Below are positions 26,163 through 35,414 of a stretch of 64,000 nt of DNA, piece after piece. Source of the stretch: Arthrobacter sp. MYb229. GTDB lineage: Bacteria; Actinomycetota; Actinomycetes; Actinomycetales; Micrococcaceae. Both the position numbers and the translations under genes were made by a program. The notes beneath the pieces were generated by a model that saw only the letters and a program-made list of their open reading frames with translations, searched no databases and had not been told where the DNA came from. The number at the start of each line of letters is the position of its first letter. Within the stretch, counting starts at the first letter, position 1. The DNA lies in NCBI RefSeq assembly GCF_002975405.1, contig NZ_PCPS01000008.1, positions 1-64,000 of the forward strand, read 5' to 3'.

Positions 26163-29100
26163 TTAGTCTCGTTTGAACAATGTGCGACTAATAATTAAAT
26201 CCGATTCGTCGAGATTGGATAAAATGTCAATTATTCGATTTTGTGCGATTGGCTTTCCGAAATCAGACTTAAATAATAGGTATAGTTCTTCGACAGCAGG
26301 CAGTAAGGGATCGCGGACTTCATTGCTATCTTTGAATGACAGTCTAACGGCCTTTAGAATATGCGGGATTAGATCAATTCGTAACCGAAGATTAACCAAA
26401 AGAAATTTCAACAATAGTTGAAGATTACTCGATTGTGACTCAGGTGAGTCGCCTGCAAATTCTAAAACCCCTTTTGCGGCATAGAAAGCAACGATTTCTA
26501 AGTCCTCTTCTCCGTTTTCAGCGTTATTTTTGATGAACTCTTGAATGAAGGCATAAGCCTTCATCGGATTATTCCATACAGCCGCAAAACTCAAGTATGA
26601 AGCTGCTCCTGCAGCTTTCCAAGAATCTATCCTCGCCGCTTCAATCCACGTAGAAATGTCAGGGTTCATGTCAACGTGAAAATTTGCGACCAAGGTTGCC
26701 TCTGCCGCATCAAGATCTGCCTCATCAATCTCGCCTATTTTCGACAAATAGCGAAGTAGCGCAACGGTGCCAAATGTTGGAACACCTAAAAGTGTCGCGA
26801 GAGATCGAAGCGATGAATCGTCACACCAAAATGCAGTCCGATTGACTAGTGCTAAGTCAAGTGCGCTGAGCCATGCGGAACGAGGAAGGTCGTTATCCAC
26901 GAATGAAATCTGTGGCCATGACTTTCTGTGAGCTCTTTCCAGAATGGAGACCGTCGCCTCAATATGACTGTAACGCTTCTCGGCTTCGTCATCAGATATC
27001 GAGTGAAAATTTAGTTTTTGCGCTTCTTTGTTCCAGCCGACTGTCATGGTTGAGCGTCGCTGAAGGCTTAACCTTGCCTCGAGAGCATCTTTATAAATTG
27101 GTGTCGTAGTTTTTAGTACAGAAAACTTACCTATAAGGGTATCTTGTATTTTATCGTCCAATAAAGCAAGGGTTGATGCAGCTGTTGTGTCTAATGAAAC
27201 ATGCTTATTTAATGCTTCTGAAATGTTCGTTTCTGATACAATTTGCTGCTCATTGTCTGAACTAAATATTCGTCCAGCGGCACGTAGAATACAAGCTTCG
27301 GCTAAAGTCTTATCATATAGTAATGTCACCATTCCTAAGGGAAGCTTTCCTTCGCAGATCTGTCTTTCGTACTCCACAAGATCCTGATCTTCTTGTTGGT
27401 TTACAAAATGATTCTTCATGACGTCAAGTAGATCTTCGATGGACTCTGACTTGAAAGAACGCAGGGTGCTGCTTTCCGGATTTTCTGAGACGTAAGAACT
27501 GAGTTTTTCTTGTAGCTCCTCTAGATCTTTTTTGGGTGCTTTATCGGCCGATACTAATGTATTAGCCAGTAAAATCCCGACCAGTTCTGTATCTTCCTTA
27601 CGTTCTTCAATTAGCCTTAACGCACTGCGAACGAACGAGGGTCTATCGTCGAATTGTGATGAAAGGAAGATCCATAGTCGGGCATCGTGATGGTTGCGAG
27701 GGTCAAGTGCTGTACCGAAGTGATTTAGGGTATTCCAGGCAGGGGAATAATTTCCATCCCGGGCCAATGCATGTATGAGAACCCAGCGGGAATTCTGATC
27801 TTTAGGATTAGCGGAGACCATCTGGCGAGCCACACTAAGAGATTCCTCGTGCATGCCTAATTTTTCTAAAGACTCAAAGCGAACACGCAGGGCCCGTTCG
27901 TGTCCAGACGATCCGCGCATGCACATACTGACAGCTTCATGAGCAGTCTTCTCGGCCAACACGTAGTTTTCGGATCTAAAATAGGCTTCGGCTGCCATGA
28001 TCATAAGTTGAGCAGAATCCCACCGCAAGGAGGCCGCCTTTAGTAATTCAGCTGACTCGTGATGCATTCCTGATGTTGCTAGGTGTTCTGCCAGTAAAGA
28101 ATCCAGTAATTCTGATTTGCCGGCTCTCGCGCGCAGCAATATGATTTTATTGTCCGGATCAGACATAATTTCATGTATTTCTCGTATTTGGCTGATCGCT
28201 TCAGGATATTTGGCAGCTAACTTCTCTATATCCGGTAAGCCCATCCCTAGTGGGCTAAGCGCATTGGCGGCCCGGATAAGGTCGAAATCGTTCGTTGCTA
28301 ATTCGAAAGACTTGAACCAGTAGTCGACAGCTTCGTCGAGCCTTTTTGAATTGAATGAAGCCCAACCGTCAATGTAAGAAGTCGCGAAAGGATTATCTAG
28401 TTGGGAGACAATATTCTTCGCGAGTTTGAAGTTATTTTTACTAGCTGACACGAAAGCGGCTTCCAGCAAAATTCTAGAATCCTTGGCTTCAAGGTAGGTG
28501 GCCTCGCCAATGGGAGGAGCCTGGGTGATCTTCCAAGCCCTGTCACTATCGTTGCAAAGCATATATGCGTGTATTGCCACAAGAGCAGGTTCTGAGCTGT
28601 CCCCTGACCATAGTCGCCGCTGATTCCTTGCTAATAACGCAAGCTCACCTGCTTGTATGAGATCTCCAGAACTATTTTCACTGTTCCCGTGCAAGCTGCG
28701 CCATATTAGGTTGCTTGCGGCCGTAATCGCTAGCACATCTGAATTGTTGTCTTGATCGATCGATTCAACAAGGAGCGCTATCGATGAATTTATGTCGCCC
28801 TCTTCGGCAAGGCATACTGAGATGATTTTGGACTTGAGCATCCGATCATTCATCTCACTTGCATCCCATGCATCCAAGAATTGTCTAGCCTTCTGAAAAT
28901 TTCTTTGGGCTAATTGGCAGCAGGCGTTAGCCAACGAATGATCGAAGTGGAAGTTTCCCATCTCGTTTTTTAGGTTATTAATTGCTTCAGTATTCATGGG
29001 GTGCAATAGTAAGGCGGCTCGCGCAAACCAATAATCCGGCCTGGTAACACCTTTGGAAACGGCTACCTTAATAAATTCAACTGCAGCGCTATGATTCCCA

Positions 29101-29816
29101 TAGTCTTCAGCTAGAGTACCAAGCCATGCCCAAACAGAGGCCGGTGCATCTTCTAATTTGCTCGGTGGAATTCGGCTCCAGTTCGATAGAACTTTGGCTC
29201 GTTCTTTGTCATCGACTAAGGATACGACTAATTCTGTTAGATCTGGCCAAAGTTTCTGTAATTTGGTACCTTCGTTAACGCGCCAGGGATGCAGTTTCGA
29301 TAAGGAAAGTTTGAATAGATCATTAGAATCAATCTTATCAATTATTAATCCCGTGGAATGCGTGACTATTTCTCTGGTGGTCTCACTCTCATTGCCGAGA
29401 TGGTTTAGCATCATGTTGGTTCCCATGACCATTGCATCATTTATGGGTAACTCACGCTGATATTCTTGGTAAGTCAAGAATAGCACTTGCCTTGCGCGTG
29501 TCTTTCGATTTTCCGGGGATTCACTTTCAATGATGAAAGCCAAGCTGTTCAACGCCGAATCGATCTGGCTGGTGCTTCCCTCTGCAATTTGTTGTTTCAC
29601 GTCTTCTCGCTGAAGCCATTTTTTCAGGGCCTTACGGGAAACTGTGATTTCCTGTTGGGAACTCAACTTTGAAACAGCTTTTGCTACACGTGCAGATAGT
29701 CTTTTCTTCTTGAGTGTTTTCTTAGCTGCGTCGGATAAAGATCCGAAAACTGTCTTTGCTAGAGAAGACAAAATCGCACTACTGATTGGTTCCAAAGTGC
29801 TAGTCGAACCTTCCAT
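26163..29816 (-). CDS. Giant TPR-like protein with PIN-like nuclease region (low GC, possible defence protein)
   Basis: A 1217-residue protein, unlike its neighbours in base and codon use (markedly AT-rich). Residues ~1-160 are helical with a basic patch (KKTLKKKRLSARVAKAVSKL). Residues ~220-800 are a long alpha-solenoid of degenerate tetratricopeptide-like helical pairs (YGNHSAAVEFIKVAVSKG, NFQKARQFLDAWDASEM, HESAELLKAASLRWDSAQL). Around 870-1020 a PIN-domain pattern appears: SLDTTAASTLALLDDKI near 873, acidic residues in IYKDALEARL, then FWCDDSSLRSLATLLGVPTFGT near 997. The last ~200 residues are helical. No P-loop is present. Start by overlap with a short upstream frame. Function unknown; nuclease activity is inferred. 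Confidence 0.75.
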   Translation of the reverse strand: MEGSTSTLEPISSAILSSLAKTVFGSLSDAAKKTLKKKRLSARVAKAVSKLSSQQEITVSRKALKKWLQREDVKQQIAEGSTSQIDSALNSLAFIIESESPENRKTRARQVLFLTYQEYQRELPINDAMVMGTNMMLNHLGNESETTREIVTHSTGLIIDKIDSNDLFKLSLSKLHPWRVNEGTKLQKLWPDLTELVVSLVDDKERAKVLSNWSRIPPSKLEDAPASVWAWLGTLAEDYGNHSAAVEFIKVAVSKGVTRPDYWFARAALLLHPMNTEAINNLKNEMGNFHFDHSLANACCQLAQRNFQKARQFLDAWDASEMNDRMLKSKIISVCLAEEGDINSSIALLVESIDQDNNSDVLAITAASNLIWRSLHGNSENSSGDLIQAGELALLARNQRRLWSGDSSEPALVAIHAYMLCNDSDRAWKITQAPPIGEATYLEAKDSRILLEAAFVSASKNNFKLAKNIVSQLDNPFATSYIDGWASFNSKRLDEAVDYWFKSFELATNDFDLIRAANALSPLGMGLPDIEKLAAKYPEAISQIREIHEIMSDPDNKIILLRARAGKSELLDSLLAEHLATSGMHHESAELLKAASLRWDSAQLMIMAAEAYFRSENYVLAEKTAHEAVSMCMRGSSGHERALRVRFESLEKLGMHEESLSVARQMVSANPKDQNSRWVLIHALARDGNYSPAWNTLNHFGTALDPRNHHDARLWIFLSSQFDDRPSFVRSALRLIEERKEDTELVGILLANTLVSADKAPKKDLEELQEKLSSYVSENPESSTLRSFKSESIEDLLDVMKNHFVNQQEDQDLVEYERQICEGKLPLGMVTLLYDKTLAEACILRAAGRIFSSDNEQQIVSETNISEALNKHVSLDTTAASTLALLDDKIQDTLIGKFSVLKTTTPIYKDALEARLSLQRRSTMTVGWNKEAQKLNFHSISDDEAEKRYSHIEATVSILERAHRKSWPQISFVDNDLPRSAWLSALDLALVNRTAFWCDDSSLRSLATLLGVPTFGTVALLRYLSKIGEIDEADLDAAEATLVANFHVDMNPDISTWIEAARIDSWKAAGAASYLSFAAVWNNPMKAYAFIQEFIKNNAENGEEDLEIVAFYAAKGVLEFAGDSPESQSSNLQLLLKFLLVNLRLRIDLIPHILKAVRLSFKDSNEVRDPLLPAVEELYLLFKSDFGKPIAQNRIIDILSNLDESDLIISRTLFKRD

Positions 29817-29848
29817 TAATATACGACTGACGCTTTGTTTGGTTGCAT
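29816..29848 (-). other. Short upstream frame overlapping the TPR-PIN start (TAATG)
   Basis: A 10-codon frame (MQPNKASVVY) whose TAA stop shares its A with the ATG of the 1217-residue gene. The large gene has no Shine-Dalgarno sequence of its own, so its start may depend on translation of this frame. It has no clear ribosome site either, so this is tentative. Confidence 0.3.
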
Positions 29849-30020
29849 AAATTTCAGTCGAATAGTTGTTCTGTGGCGATACTTAGTCGTTTGGGCTCAG
29901 TTTATCGACGATTGACCGGAAATAAAAGATGGGGGCGTCACCCGTGCGGGAAAAGAGTTGACTCATGCTGGATCAGTTTATGCAAATGGCAAACTTTATC
30001 CGAGGAATTCAGTGATATTT

Positions 30021-30779
30021 TCACTTTAAAAACTCTAGGGCCTTCTCCCGGAATTCATGGCTAGTTACCGCATTCGCATGATTGCGTCCAGCGAGCCAGA
30101 GCACCTCGTTGGCGGTACCCGCATCTTTCAGGAGTCGGCGCAGATGGGGCATGGTCGTGGCGAGCTCATCGCGATCGCCGGCGACGAGCAAAGTCGGTAT
30201 CGAAGGCACCTTGGCGGCTGGATCGTACGGCTCGGATTTGATCGCTTCGATCAGCTCGAATAACGCGGTGAGATTGTTGCTTGGTTCGGCAGCGGCAATC
30301 TTCATGATTGTGGCGGTGTAATCATCATTGATTTCTTCGCCGGTAGCCTGGTTGGCGCGTGCCTGATCCAAGGCGAAAGCGGCCAGCGGATCGCCGGCGC
30401 CGGGGCCGCCGATCACCAAATGCTCCACCAGATCCGGGTTGTAAGCGGCGAATTCCCACGCGAGGCGTGAGCCGAGAGAATAGCCGATCACGTCAACCGG
30501 ACCCTCATCGCGATCCATGACGATCGCTGCCAATGCCTGGCGAATCTGGCTCGGTGCCCAGCTGCCGCTATTGCGGCGGGGACCCTCGCCGTGGCCCGGT
30601 AGGTCAATGAGCAGTACGTTACGTCCGGCATCGGTGAAATATTTCAGCCACCGCGAACGCACCCAATTCAATTCGCCGGATGAGGCGAAACCGTGGATGA
30701 AAAGCACGGATGGGCCGTTCACCTCAGCGTTTGCGGGAATCACTCGAAGATTAAGATCCAGGGTCATGCCTTCGATCAT
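30021..30779 (-). CDS. Alpha/beta hydrolase
   Basis: A 252-residue alpha/beta-fold hydrolase. FIHGFASSGELNW forms the oxyanion region, DVIGYSLGSRLAWEFA holds the nucleophile Ser (GYSLG), VAGDRDELATTMP gives the acid and GRNHANAV the His. Substrate unknown; the short lid resembles MenH/BioH-type esterases. ATG at 30779 is taken, with MTLD at 30767 as an alternative; neither has a strong ribosome site. It is divergent from the NAD synthesis operon and its start lies within a few bases of a candidate NrtR site. Confidence 0.87.
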   Translation of the reverse strand: MIEGMTLDLNLRVIPANAEVNGPSVLFIHGFASSGELNWVRSRWLKYFTDAGRNVLLIDLPGHGEGPRRNSGSWAPSQIRQALAAIVMDRDEGPVDVIGYSLGSRLAWEFAAYNPDLVEHLVIGGPGAGDPLAAFALDQARANQATGEEINDDYTATIMKIAAAEPSNNLTALFELIEAIKSEPYDPAAKVPSIPTLLVAGDRDELATTMPHLRRLLKDAGTANEVLWLAGRNHANAVTSHEFREKALEFLK

Positions 30780-30781
30780 AG

Positions 30782-30792
30782 GTCATTTTGAC
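30782..30792. promoter_or_regulatory. Candidate NrtR operator 1
   Basis: Inverted repeat GTCATTTTGAC, of the form GTCA-N3-TGAC (extends one base each side to GGTCA/TGACC), directly upstream of the hydrolase start and upstream of nrtR. Confidence 0.5.
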
Positions 30793-30833
30793 CCGGGACT
30801 GTGATCTGGAACTAGCGCGGCAATGCTGTTAAT

Positions 30834-30844
30834 GTCAGAATGAC
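30834..30844. promoter_or_regulatory. Candidate NrtR operator 2
   Basis: Inverted repeat GTCAGAATGAC with the same GTCA-N3-TGAC form as 30782-30792. The two centres are 52 bp apart, close to five helical turns, 42 bp before the nrtR start. Confidence 0.55.
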
Positions 30845-30885
30845 TCTAACCAATTCTGCAGCACTGGAAATGAGGCAAGGCATAG

Positions 30886-31611
30886 ATGTCATCGGCACCC
30901 GGATGGGCCAACGTCGACGAGCGGCGCAATCTGCCGCCCGCACTCGCCGTCTCCACCGTGATCCTCGGGATCCGGGAGGGCCAGGATGGCGGACCGGACA
31001 AGCTCTGCCTGCCGCTGGTGCGCCGGATCCGCCAGCCGCACGCCGGAAGGTGGGCGTTGCCCGGCGGTCCGGTGGAACCCCGCGAATCCCTGGGCCAAGC
31101 CGCCGGACGGAGCCTGGCCGACACCACCGGACTGCGGCCCAGCTACCTCGAGCAGCTCTACACCTTCGGGGATATCGACCGCTCGCCCACCGGGCGGCTG
31201 GTGACCATCGCGTACTTCGCGCTGCTCAACGCCGACCAGGTGGGGGCCACGGTGCGCGACGAGAACGTGGCCTGGTTCGATATCGATGACCCGCAGATCG
31301 CCCAGCTGGCCTTCGACCACCGCAAGATCGTGGACTATGCGCTGTGGCGGCTGCGAAACAAGACCGAGTACGGGCAGATCGCCCACCGGCTGCTCGGCGA
31401 GCGGTTCTCCCTGGCGGCCCTGCGCGGAGTGTACGAAGCGATTCTGGGACGGCGCCTGGACCCGGCGAACTTCCGGCGCACGCTGAAGAGCACCGCGACC
31501 ATCGAGGCCACCGACGAATACCTCGCCGGCGGGCAGCACCGCCCGCCGCGGCTCTACCGCTATGTGGGCCACGGGCCGGATCCGCTGGAAGTCGACCCGC
31601 AGCAAAGCTAA
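30886..31611 (+). CDS. nrtR: NrtR-type Nudix regulator of NAD synthesis
   Basis: A 241-residue protein: N-terminal Nudix fold (~20-145) and C-terminal winged helix (~160-235; FSLAALRGVYEAILGR, NFRRTLKSTATIEAT). The Nudix box is damaged: GGPVEPRESLGQAAGRSLAD has RS and LAD in place of the RE and EE needed for catalysis, as in NrtR proteins that only bind ADP-ribose. It sits directly upstream of nadA-nadB-nadC-nadS, so it very likely represses them when ADP-ribose is low, through the GTCA-N3-TGAC sites. Start ATG 30886. Confidence 0.92.
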   Translation: MSSAPGWANVDERRNLPPALAVSTVILGIREGQDGGPDKLCLPLVRRIRQPHAGRWALPGGPVEPRESLGQAAGRSLADTTGLRPSYLEQLYTFGDIDRSPTGRLVTIAYFALLNADQVGATVRDENVAWFDIDDPQIAQLAFDHRKIVDYALWRLRNKTEYGQIAHRLLGERFSLAALRGVYEAILGRRLDPANFRRTLKSTATIEATDEYLAGGQHRPPRLYRYVGHGPDPLEVDPQQS

Positions 31612-31657
31612 GCCCCCCCGACTCATCGATTTTTTGGCAAGGAATGGACAACACACC

Positions 31658-32941
31658 ATGAGCACGCAACTCACCGAAAACAACTCCGGATCCGTGGCGC
31701 AGAACATCACCCGGCTGACCCTGCTGGCCCCGGGCTCCACCTGCTCCACCGAACTGGCCTCCAATCCCTGGGACACCCCGGCCGGATACGGTCCGGGCGC
31801 CTCGCAGGAGGACCAGATCCCGTCCGGCTACCCGGTGCAGGGCAGCCTGCCGGAGGAATACCTCAAGGCCAGCGATGCCGAACTCGATACCCGCATCCGC
31901 GCCGCCAAGGAAACCCTGGGAGAGCGCGCGGTGATCCTCGGGCACTTCTACCAGCGCGACGAAGTGGTGCAGTATGCGGACTTCGTGGGCGACTCCTTCC
32001 AACTGGCCAATGCGGCGCTGACCCGTGACAAGGCCGAGGCGATCGTCTTCTGCGGCGTGCATTTCATGGCCGAGACCGCAGATATTCTCTCGCGCCCCGA
32101 GCAGGCGGTGATCCTGCCGAACTTGGCCGCGGGCTGCTCCATGGCCGATATGGCCGACGGCCCCAGCGTCCAGCAGTGCTGGGATGAGCTCACCGAGCTG
32201 TACCGGGATGAAGAAGATGACGGCCGGATGCCGGTGATTCCGGTGACCTACATGAACTGCTCGGCCGAGCTGAAGGCCTTTGTGGGACGCAACGGCGGGC
32301 TGGTGTGCACCTCCTCGAACGCCGCGACGGTGCTTGAATGGGCCTTCGAGCGCGGGCGCCGGGTGCTGTTCTTCCCGGACCAGCACCTGGGCCGCAATAC
32401 CGCCAAGGCCATGGGGGTGCCGCTGGAAAACATGCCGATGTGGACCCCGCGCAAGGCGCTGGGCGGAAACAGCGAAGAAACCATGCGCGAGGCGCAGGTG
32501 ATCCTCTGGCACGGGTTCTGCTCGGTGCACAAGCGCTTCAACACCAACCAGATCGCCAAGGCCCGTGAGGACTACCCGGGCGTGCGCGTGATCGTGCACC
32601 CCGAATGCCCGATGGGGGTGGTGGATGCCGCCGATGAGGCAGGGTCCACCGATTACATCCGCCGGGCTATCGCCGAGGCCATCGAGCCGACGGTGTTCGC
32701 CATCGGCACCGAGATCAACATGGTCAACCGGCTGGCGGCCGAATACCCGCAGCACACCATCTTCTGCCTGGATCCGGTGATCTGCCCCTGCTCCACCATG
32801 TACCGCATCCACCCGGGCTATCTGGCTTGGGTGCTGGAGGAACTCGTGGAAGGACGCGTGGTCAATCAGATCCGGGTGCCTCAAAACCAGCAGGCAGACG
32901 CCAGGATCGCCCTGGACCGCATGCTCGCGGCCAAGCCATGA
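31658..32941 (+). CDS. nadA: Quinolinate synthase
   Basis: A 427-residue iron-sulfur quinolinate synthase that joins iminoaspartate and dihydroxyacetone phosphate. HFYQRDEVVQYADFVGDSFQ, VFCGVHFMAETADILSRP, HPECPMGVVDAADEAGST and DPVICPCSTMYRIHP contain the three cluster cysteines. A ~75-residue N-terminal extension is typical of actinobacterial NadA. ATG at 31658 is chosen though AAGGA lies 14 bp upstream, longer than usual. Its stop overlaps the nadB start (ATGA). Confidence 0.95.
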   Translation: MSTQLTENNSGSVAQNITRLTLLAPGSTCSTELASNPWDTPAGYGPGASQEDQIPSGYPVQGSLPEEYLKASDAELDTRIRAAKETLGERAVILGHFYQRDEVVQYADFVGDSFQLANAALTRDKAEAIVFCGVHFMAETADILSRPEQAVILPNLAAGCSMADMADGPSVQQCWDELTELYRDEEDDGRMPVIPVTYMNCSAELKAFVGRNGGLVCTSSNAATVLEWAFERGRRVLFFPDQHLGRNTAKAMGVPLENMPMWTPRKALGGNSEETMREAQVILWHGFCSVHKRFNTNQIAKAREDYPGVRVIVHPECPMGVVDAADEAGSTDYIRRAIAEAIEPTVFAIGTEINMVNRLAAEYPQHTIFCLDPVICPCSTMYRIHPGYLAWVLEELVEGRVVNQIRVPQNQQADARIALDRMLAAKP

Positions 32942-34551
32942 ATGAAAGCACCGGGAAGCGGATCGTCATTATCGGTTCCGGGGTCGCCGGGCTGAGCGCC
33001 GCACTGGAAGCGGTGCGCCTCGGCTTGACGGTGACGGTGCTGACCAAGGATGCGCTCGGGGACGGGAACAGCAAGCTCGCCCAGGGCGGGCTCTCGGCGG
33101 TGACGGCACAAGGTCTGGCCGCCGGGGACAGCGTGCAGACCCATGTGGCGGACACCTTGAAGGCCGGGGCCGGGCATTGCGGGCACCATGCCGTGCAGGA
33201 AATGTGCGGCGCGGCCGGGAGCCTGGTCGCCAGCCTGGAAGAGTACGCGGTGGCCTTCGACAAGAACACGGATGGAAGCTACCAGCTGGGGCTGGAGGCG
33301 GCGCATAGTGCGCACCGGATTCTGCACGTGGATGGGGATGCCACCGGTGCGGGGTTGATCCAGGCGCTGCGACGGGCCGTGCGCTCCGCCCAGGCGGCCG
33401 GGCAACTGGAGATTATCGAGCATGCGCTGGCCGCCGAGCTCGAATTTTGTGCCCAGCGGCTCGGCGCGGTCCGCTACCTGCACGGCGATGAAGAGCTAAT
33501 GCTGGAAGCCGACGCGGTGCTGCTGGCCACCGGGGGATTGGGCGCGCTCTACCAGGCGAGCACCAACCCGAAGGGCGCCACCGCGGACGGGATCGCTCTG
33601 GCCGCCCAGGCCGGCGCGGTGATCACCGACGCCGAATTCATCCAATTCCACCCGACCCTGGTGGACCCCGAAGCCTACCCGGGAGCCGGAATGATCAGCG
33701 AGGCGGTGCGCGGCGAAGGCGCAATCCTGGTCACCGAAACCGGTGACCGCTTCATGCCGGGGATGCACCAGCGGGCCGAGCTCGCCCCGCGCGATGTGGT
33801 CGCCCGGGCGATCCACGCGCAAAACCTTGCCGGGCACCGGGTATTTCTCGACGCGCGGGGCGTGGAAGCAGAGCGCGGAGCCGGGTTCCTGGCGCGGCGT
33901 TTCCCCTCGATCTCCGCGCGGCTGAAGGCCGCCGGGCTGGATTTGGCCGCAGAGCCGATTCCCGTGGTGGCCGCCCAGCACTATGCCATGGGCGGGATCC
34001 ACACCGATACCCACGGACGCAGCAGCGTGCCCGGGGTCTATGCGGCCGGGGAATGCGCGAATACCACGGTGCACGGGGCGAACCGGCTGGCGAGCAACTC
34101 GCTGCTCGAAGCAATGGTCTTCGCCCGCAAGGCGGTGGCGGCCATGGCCCAGGACGAGCCCGGAAGCGCCTGCGAGCTGGATAACGTGGAGCTCGGCGCA
34201 TTGCCGCCGGTGCGCACCGACGCGCCCCTGGAACTGCCGCAGCTGCAGGCGCTGGCCAGCGAGCACCTCGGCGTCCACCGCACCGTGCAGGGTCTGCAAA
34301 CCTTGCTCCGGGTGCTGGGCTCCAGCGCCCCGGTGGCCCAGGGGCGGCGCGAACTGATCGAACTGGGCAACCTCTGGATCACCGCGCGGATAGTCGCCCA
34401 GGCGGCCGCCGCGCGCGGCACCAGCCTCGGCGCGCACCATCGGCTCGACGACGCGAGCCCGGGCGAGCACACCACCACACGATACGGCTGGGTTCTGGAT
34501 GCTGCGCAGCACACCGGCAGCCGGCCACAAAGCAAGGAAATCAACGCGTGA
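32938..34551 (+). CDS. nadB: L-aspartate oxidase
   Basis: A 537-residue FAD enzyme that oxidises aspartate to iminoaspartate. VIIGSGVAGLSAALEAVRLG is the dinucleotide-binding loop; GNSKLAQGGLSAV, HTVHGANRLASNSLLE-type (TTVHGANRLASNSLLEAMVF) and FIQFHPTL are NadB/fumarate-reductase family blocks. ATG at 32938 overlaps the nadA stop by ATGA; its own stop overlaps the nadC start. Confidence 0.95.
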   Translation: MNESTGKRIVIIGSGVAGLSAALEAVRLGLTVTVLTKDALGDGNSKLAQGGLSAVTAQGLAAGDSVQTHVADTLKAGAGHCGHHAVQEMCGAAGSLVASLEEYAVAFDKNTDGSYQLGLEAAHSAHRILHVDGDATGAGLIQALRRAVRSAQAAGQLEIIEHALAAELEFCAQRLGAVRYLHGDEELMLEADAVLLATGGLGALYQASTNPKGATADGIALAAQAGAVITDAEFIQFHPTLVDPEAYPGAGMISEAVRGEGAILVTETGDRFMPGMHQRAELAPRDVVARAIHAQNLAGHRVFLDARGVEAERGAGFLARRFPSISARLKAAGLDLAAEPIPVVAAQHYAMGGIHTDTHGRSSVPGVYAAGECANTTVHGANRLASNSLLEAMVFARKAVAAMAQDEPGSACELDNVELGALPPVRTDAPLELPQLQALASEHLGVHRTVQGLQTLLRVLGSSAPVAQGRRELIELGNLWITARIVAQAAAARGTSLGAHHRLDDASPGEHTTTRYGWVLDAAQHTGSRPQSKEINA

Positions 34552-35414
34552 ACCAGCCAATCCACCCGGTGCCCACCGCGGCCATTGACCGCATCCTCGA
34601 ATTCGCCTTTTCCGAGGATAATCCGCGCGGGGATCTGACCGCGGATACCATCGTGCCCGCCGGGGCCAAGGCCACCGCCGCGGTGCGGGCGCGCGAGGCC
34701 GGGGTCATGGCCGGCGGCGCCGTCTTCGCCCGGGCGATGAAAATGGTCAACCCCGAGATCCACGTGGTCCAGCTCGTCAAGGAGGGGCACGTCTTCGAGA
34801 CCGGGGACAGGCTGTTGACGGTGGCCGGTCCGGCCGCCTCGGTGCTGACCGCCGAACGGGTGGCGCTGAACCTGCTGCAGCGGATGAGCGCGATCGCCAC
34901 CGCCACGCGTCAGCTGGTGGACCTGGTGGCGCACACCAACGCAAGGATCGCCGATACCCGCAAAACCACCCCGGGGCTGCGCGTGCTCGAACGCTATGCG
35001 GTGCGCTGCGGCGGCGGAGTGAACCACCGCGACAACCTCTCCGAGGCGTTCATGGCCAAGGACAACCACCTGGCCTTGTTGGATGACGGCGAGGAACTGA
35101 CCACGGCGTTGAAATCGGTGCGCGCGCGGCTGGGGCACACCACCGCCATGGAGGTGGAGGTGGACTCCATCGACCAGCTTCCGGCGGTGCTGGCGGCGAA
35201 GGTGGATGTGATCATGCTGGATAACTTTGCGCTGGCGGATCTGCCGGCGGCCATCAAGCTGATCGACGGGCAGGCGATCATCGAGGCCAGCGGCAATGTG
35301 CGCGCCGAGACGGTGGCGGGCATCGCCGAGACCGGGGTGGATATCATCTCCTCCGGGGCGATCACCCACTCGGTGCAGGCCATCGACCTGGGGCTGGATA
35401 TGGTGGTTGCATGA
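34548..35414 (+). CDS. nadC: Nicotinate-nucleotide pyrophosphorylase (carboxylating)
   Basis: A 288-residue quinolinate phosphoribosyltransferase. EDNPRGDLTADTIVP, ARIADTRKTTPGLRVLERYAV, GGGVNHRDNLSEAFMAKDNH and IEASGNVRAETVAGIAETGVD are the substrate- and PRPP-binding blocks. GTG at 34548 overlaps the nadB stop (GTGA); its stop overlaps nadS (ATGA). Makes nicotinate mononucleotide from quinolinate. Confidence 0.95.
   Translation: MNQPIHPVPTAAIDRILEFAFSEDNPRGDLTADTIVPAGAKATAAVRAREAGVMAGGAVFARAMKMVNPEIHVVQLVKEGHVFETGDRLLTVAGPAASVLTAERVALNLLQRMSAIATATRQLVDLVAHTNARIADTRKTTPGLRVLERYAVRCGGGVNHRDNLSEAFMAKDNHLALLDDGEELTTALKSVRARLGHTTAMEVEVDSIDQLPAVLAAKVDVIMLDNFALADLPAAIKLIDGQAIIEASGNVRAETVAGIAETGVDIISSGAITHSVQAIDLGLDMVVA

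Noticed and set aside
26163-29816. STAND/NACHT NTPase domain in the large TPR protein
   Set aside because: No Walker A (GxxxxGK[ST]) or Walker B motif is present in the sequence.
31226-32884. 552-codon minus-strand frame
   Set aside because: Antisense shadow of nrtR and nadA.
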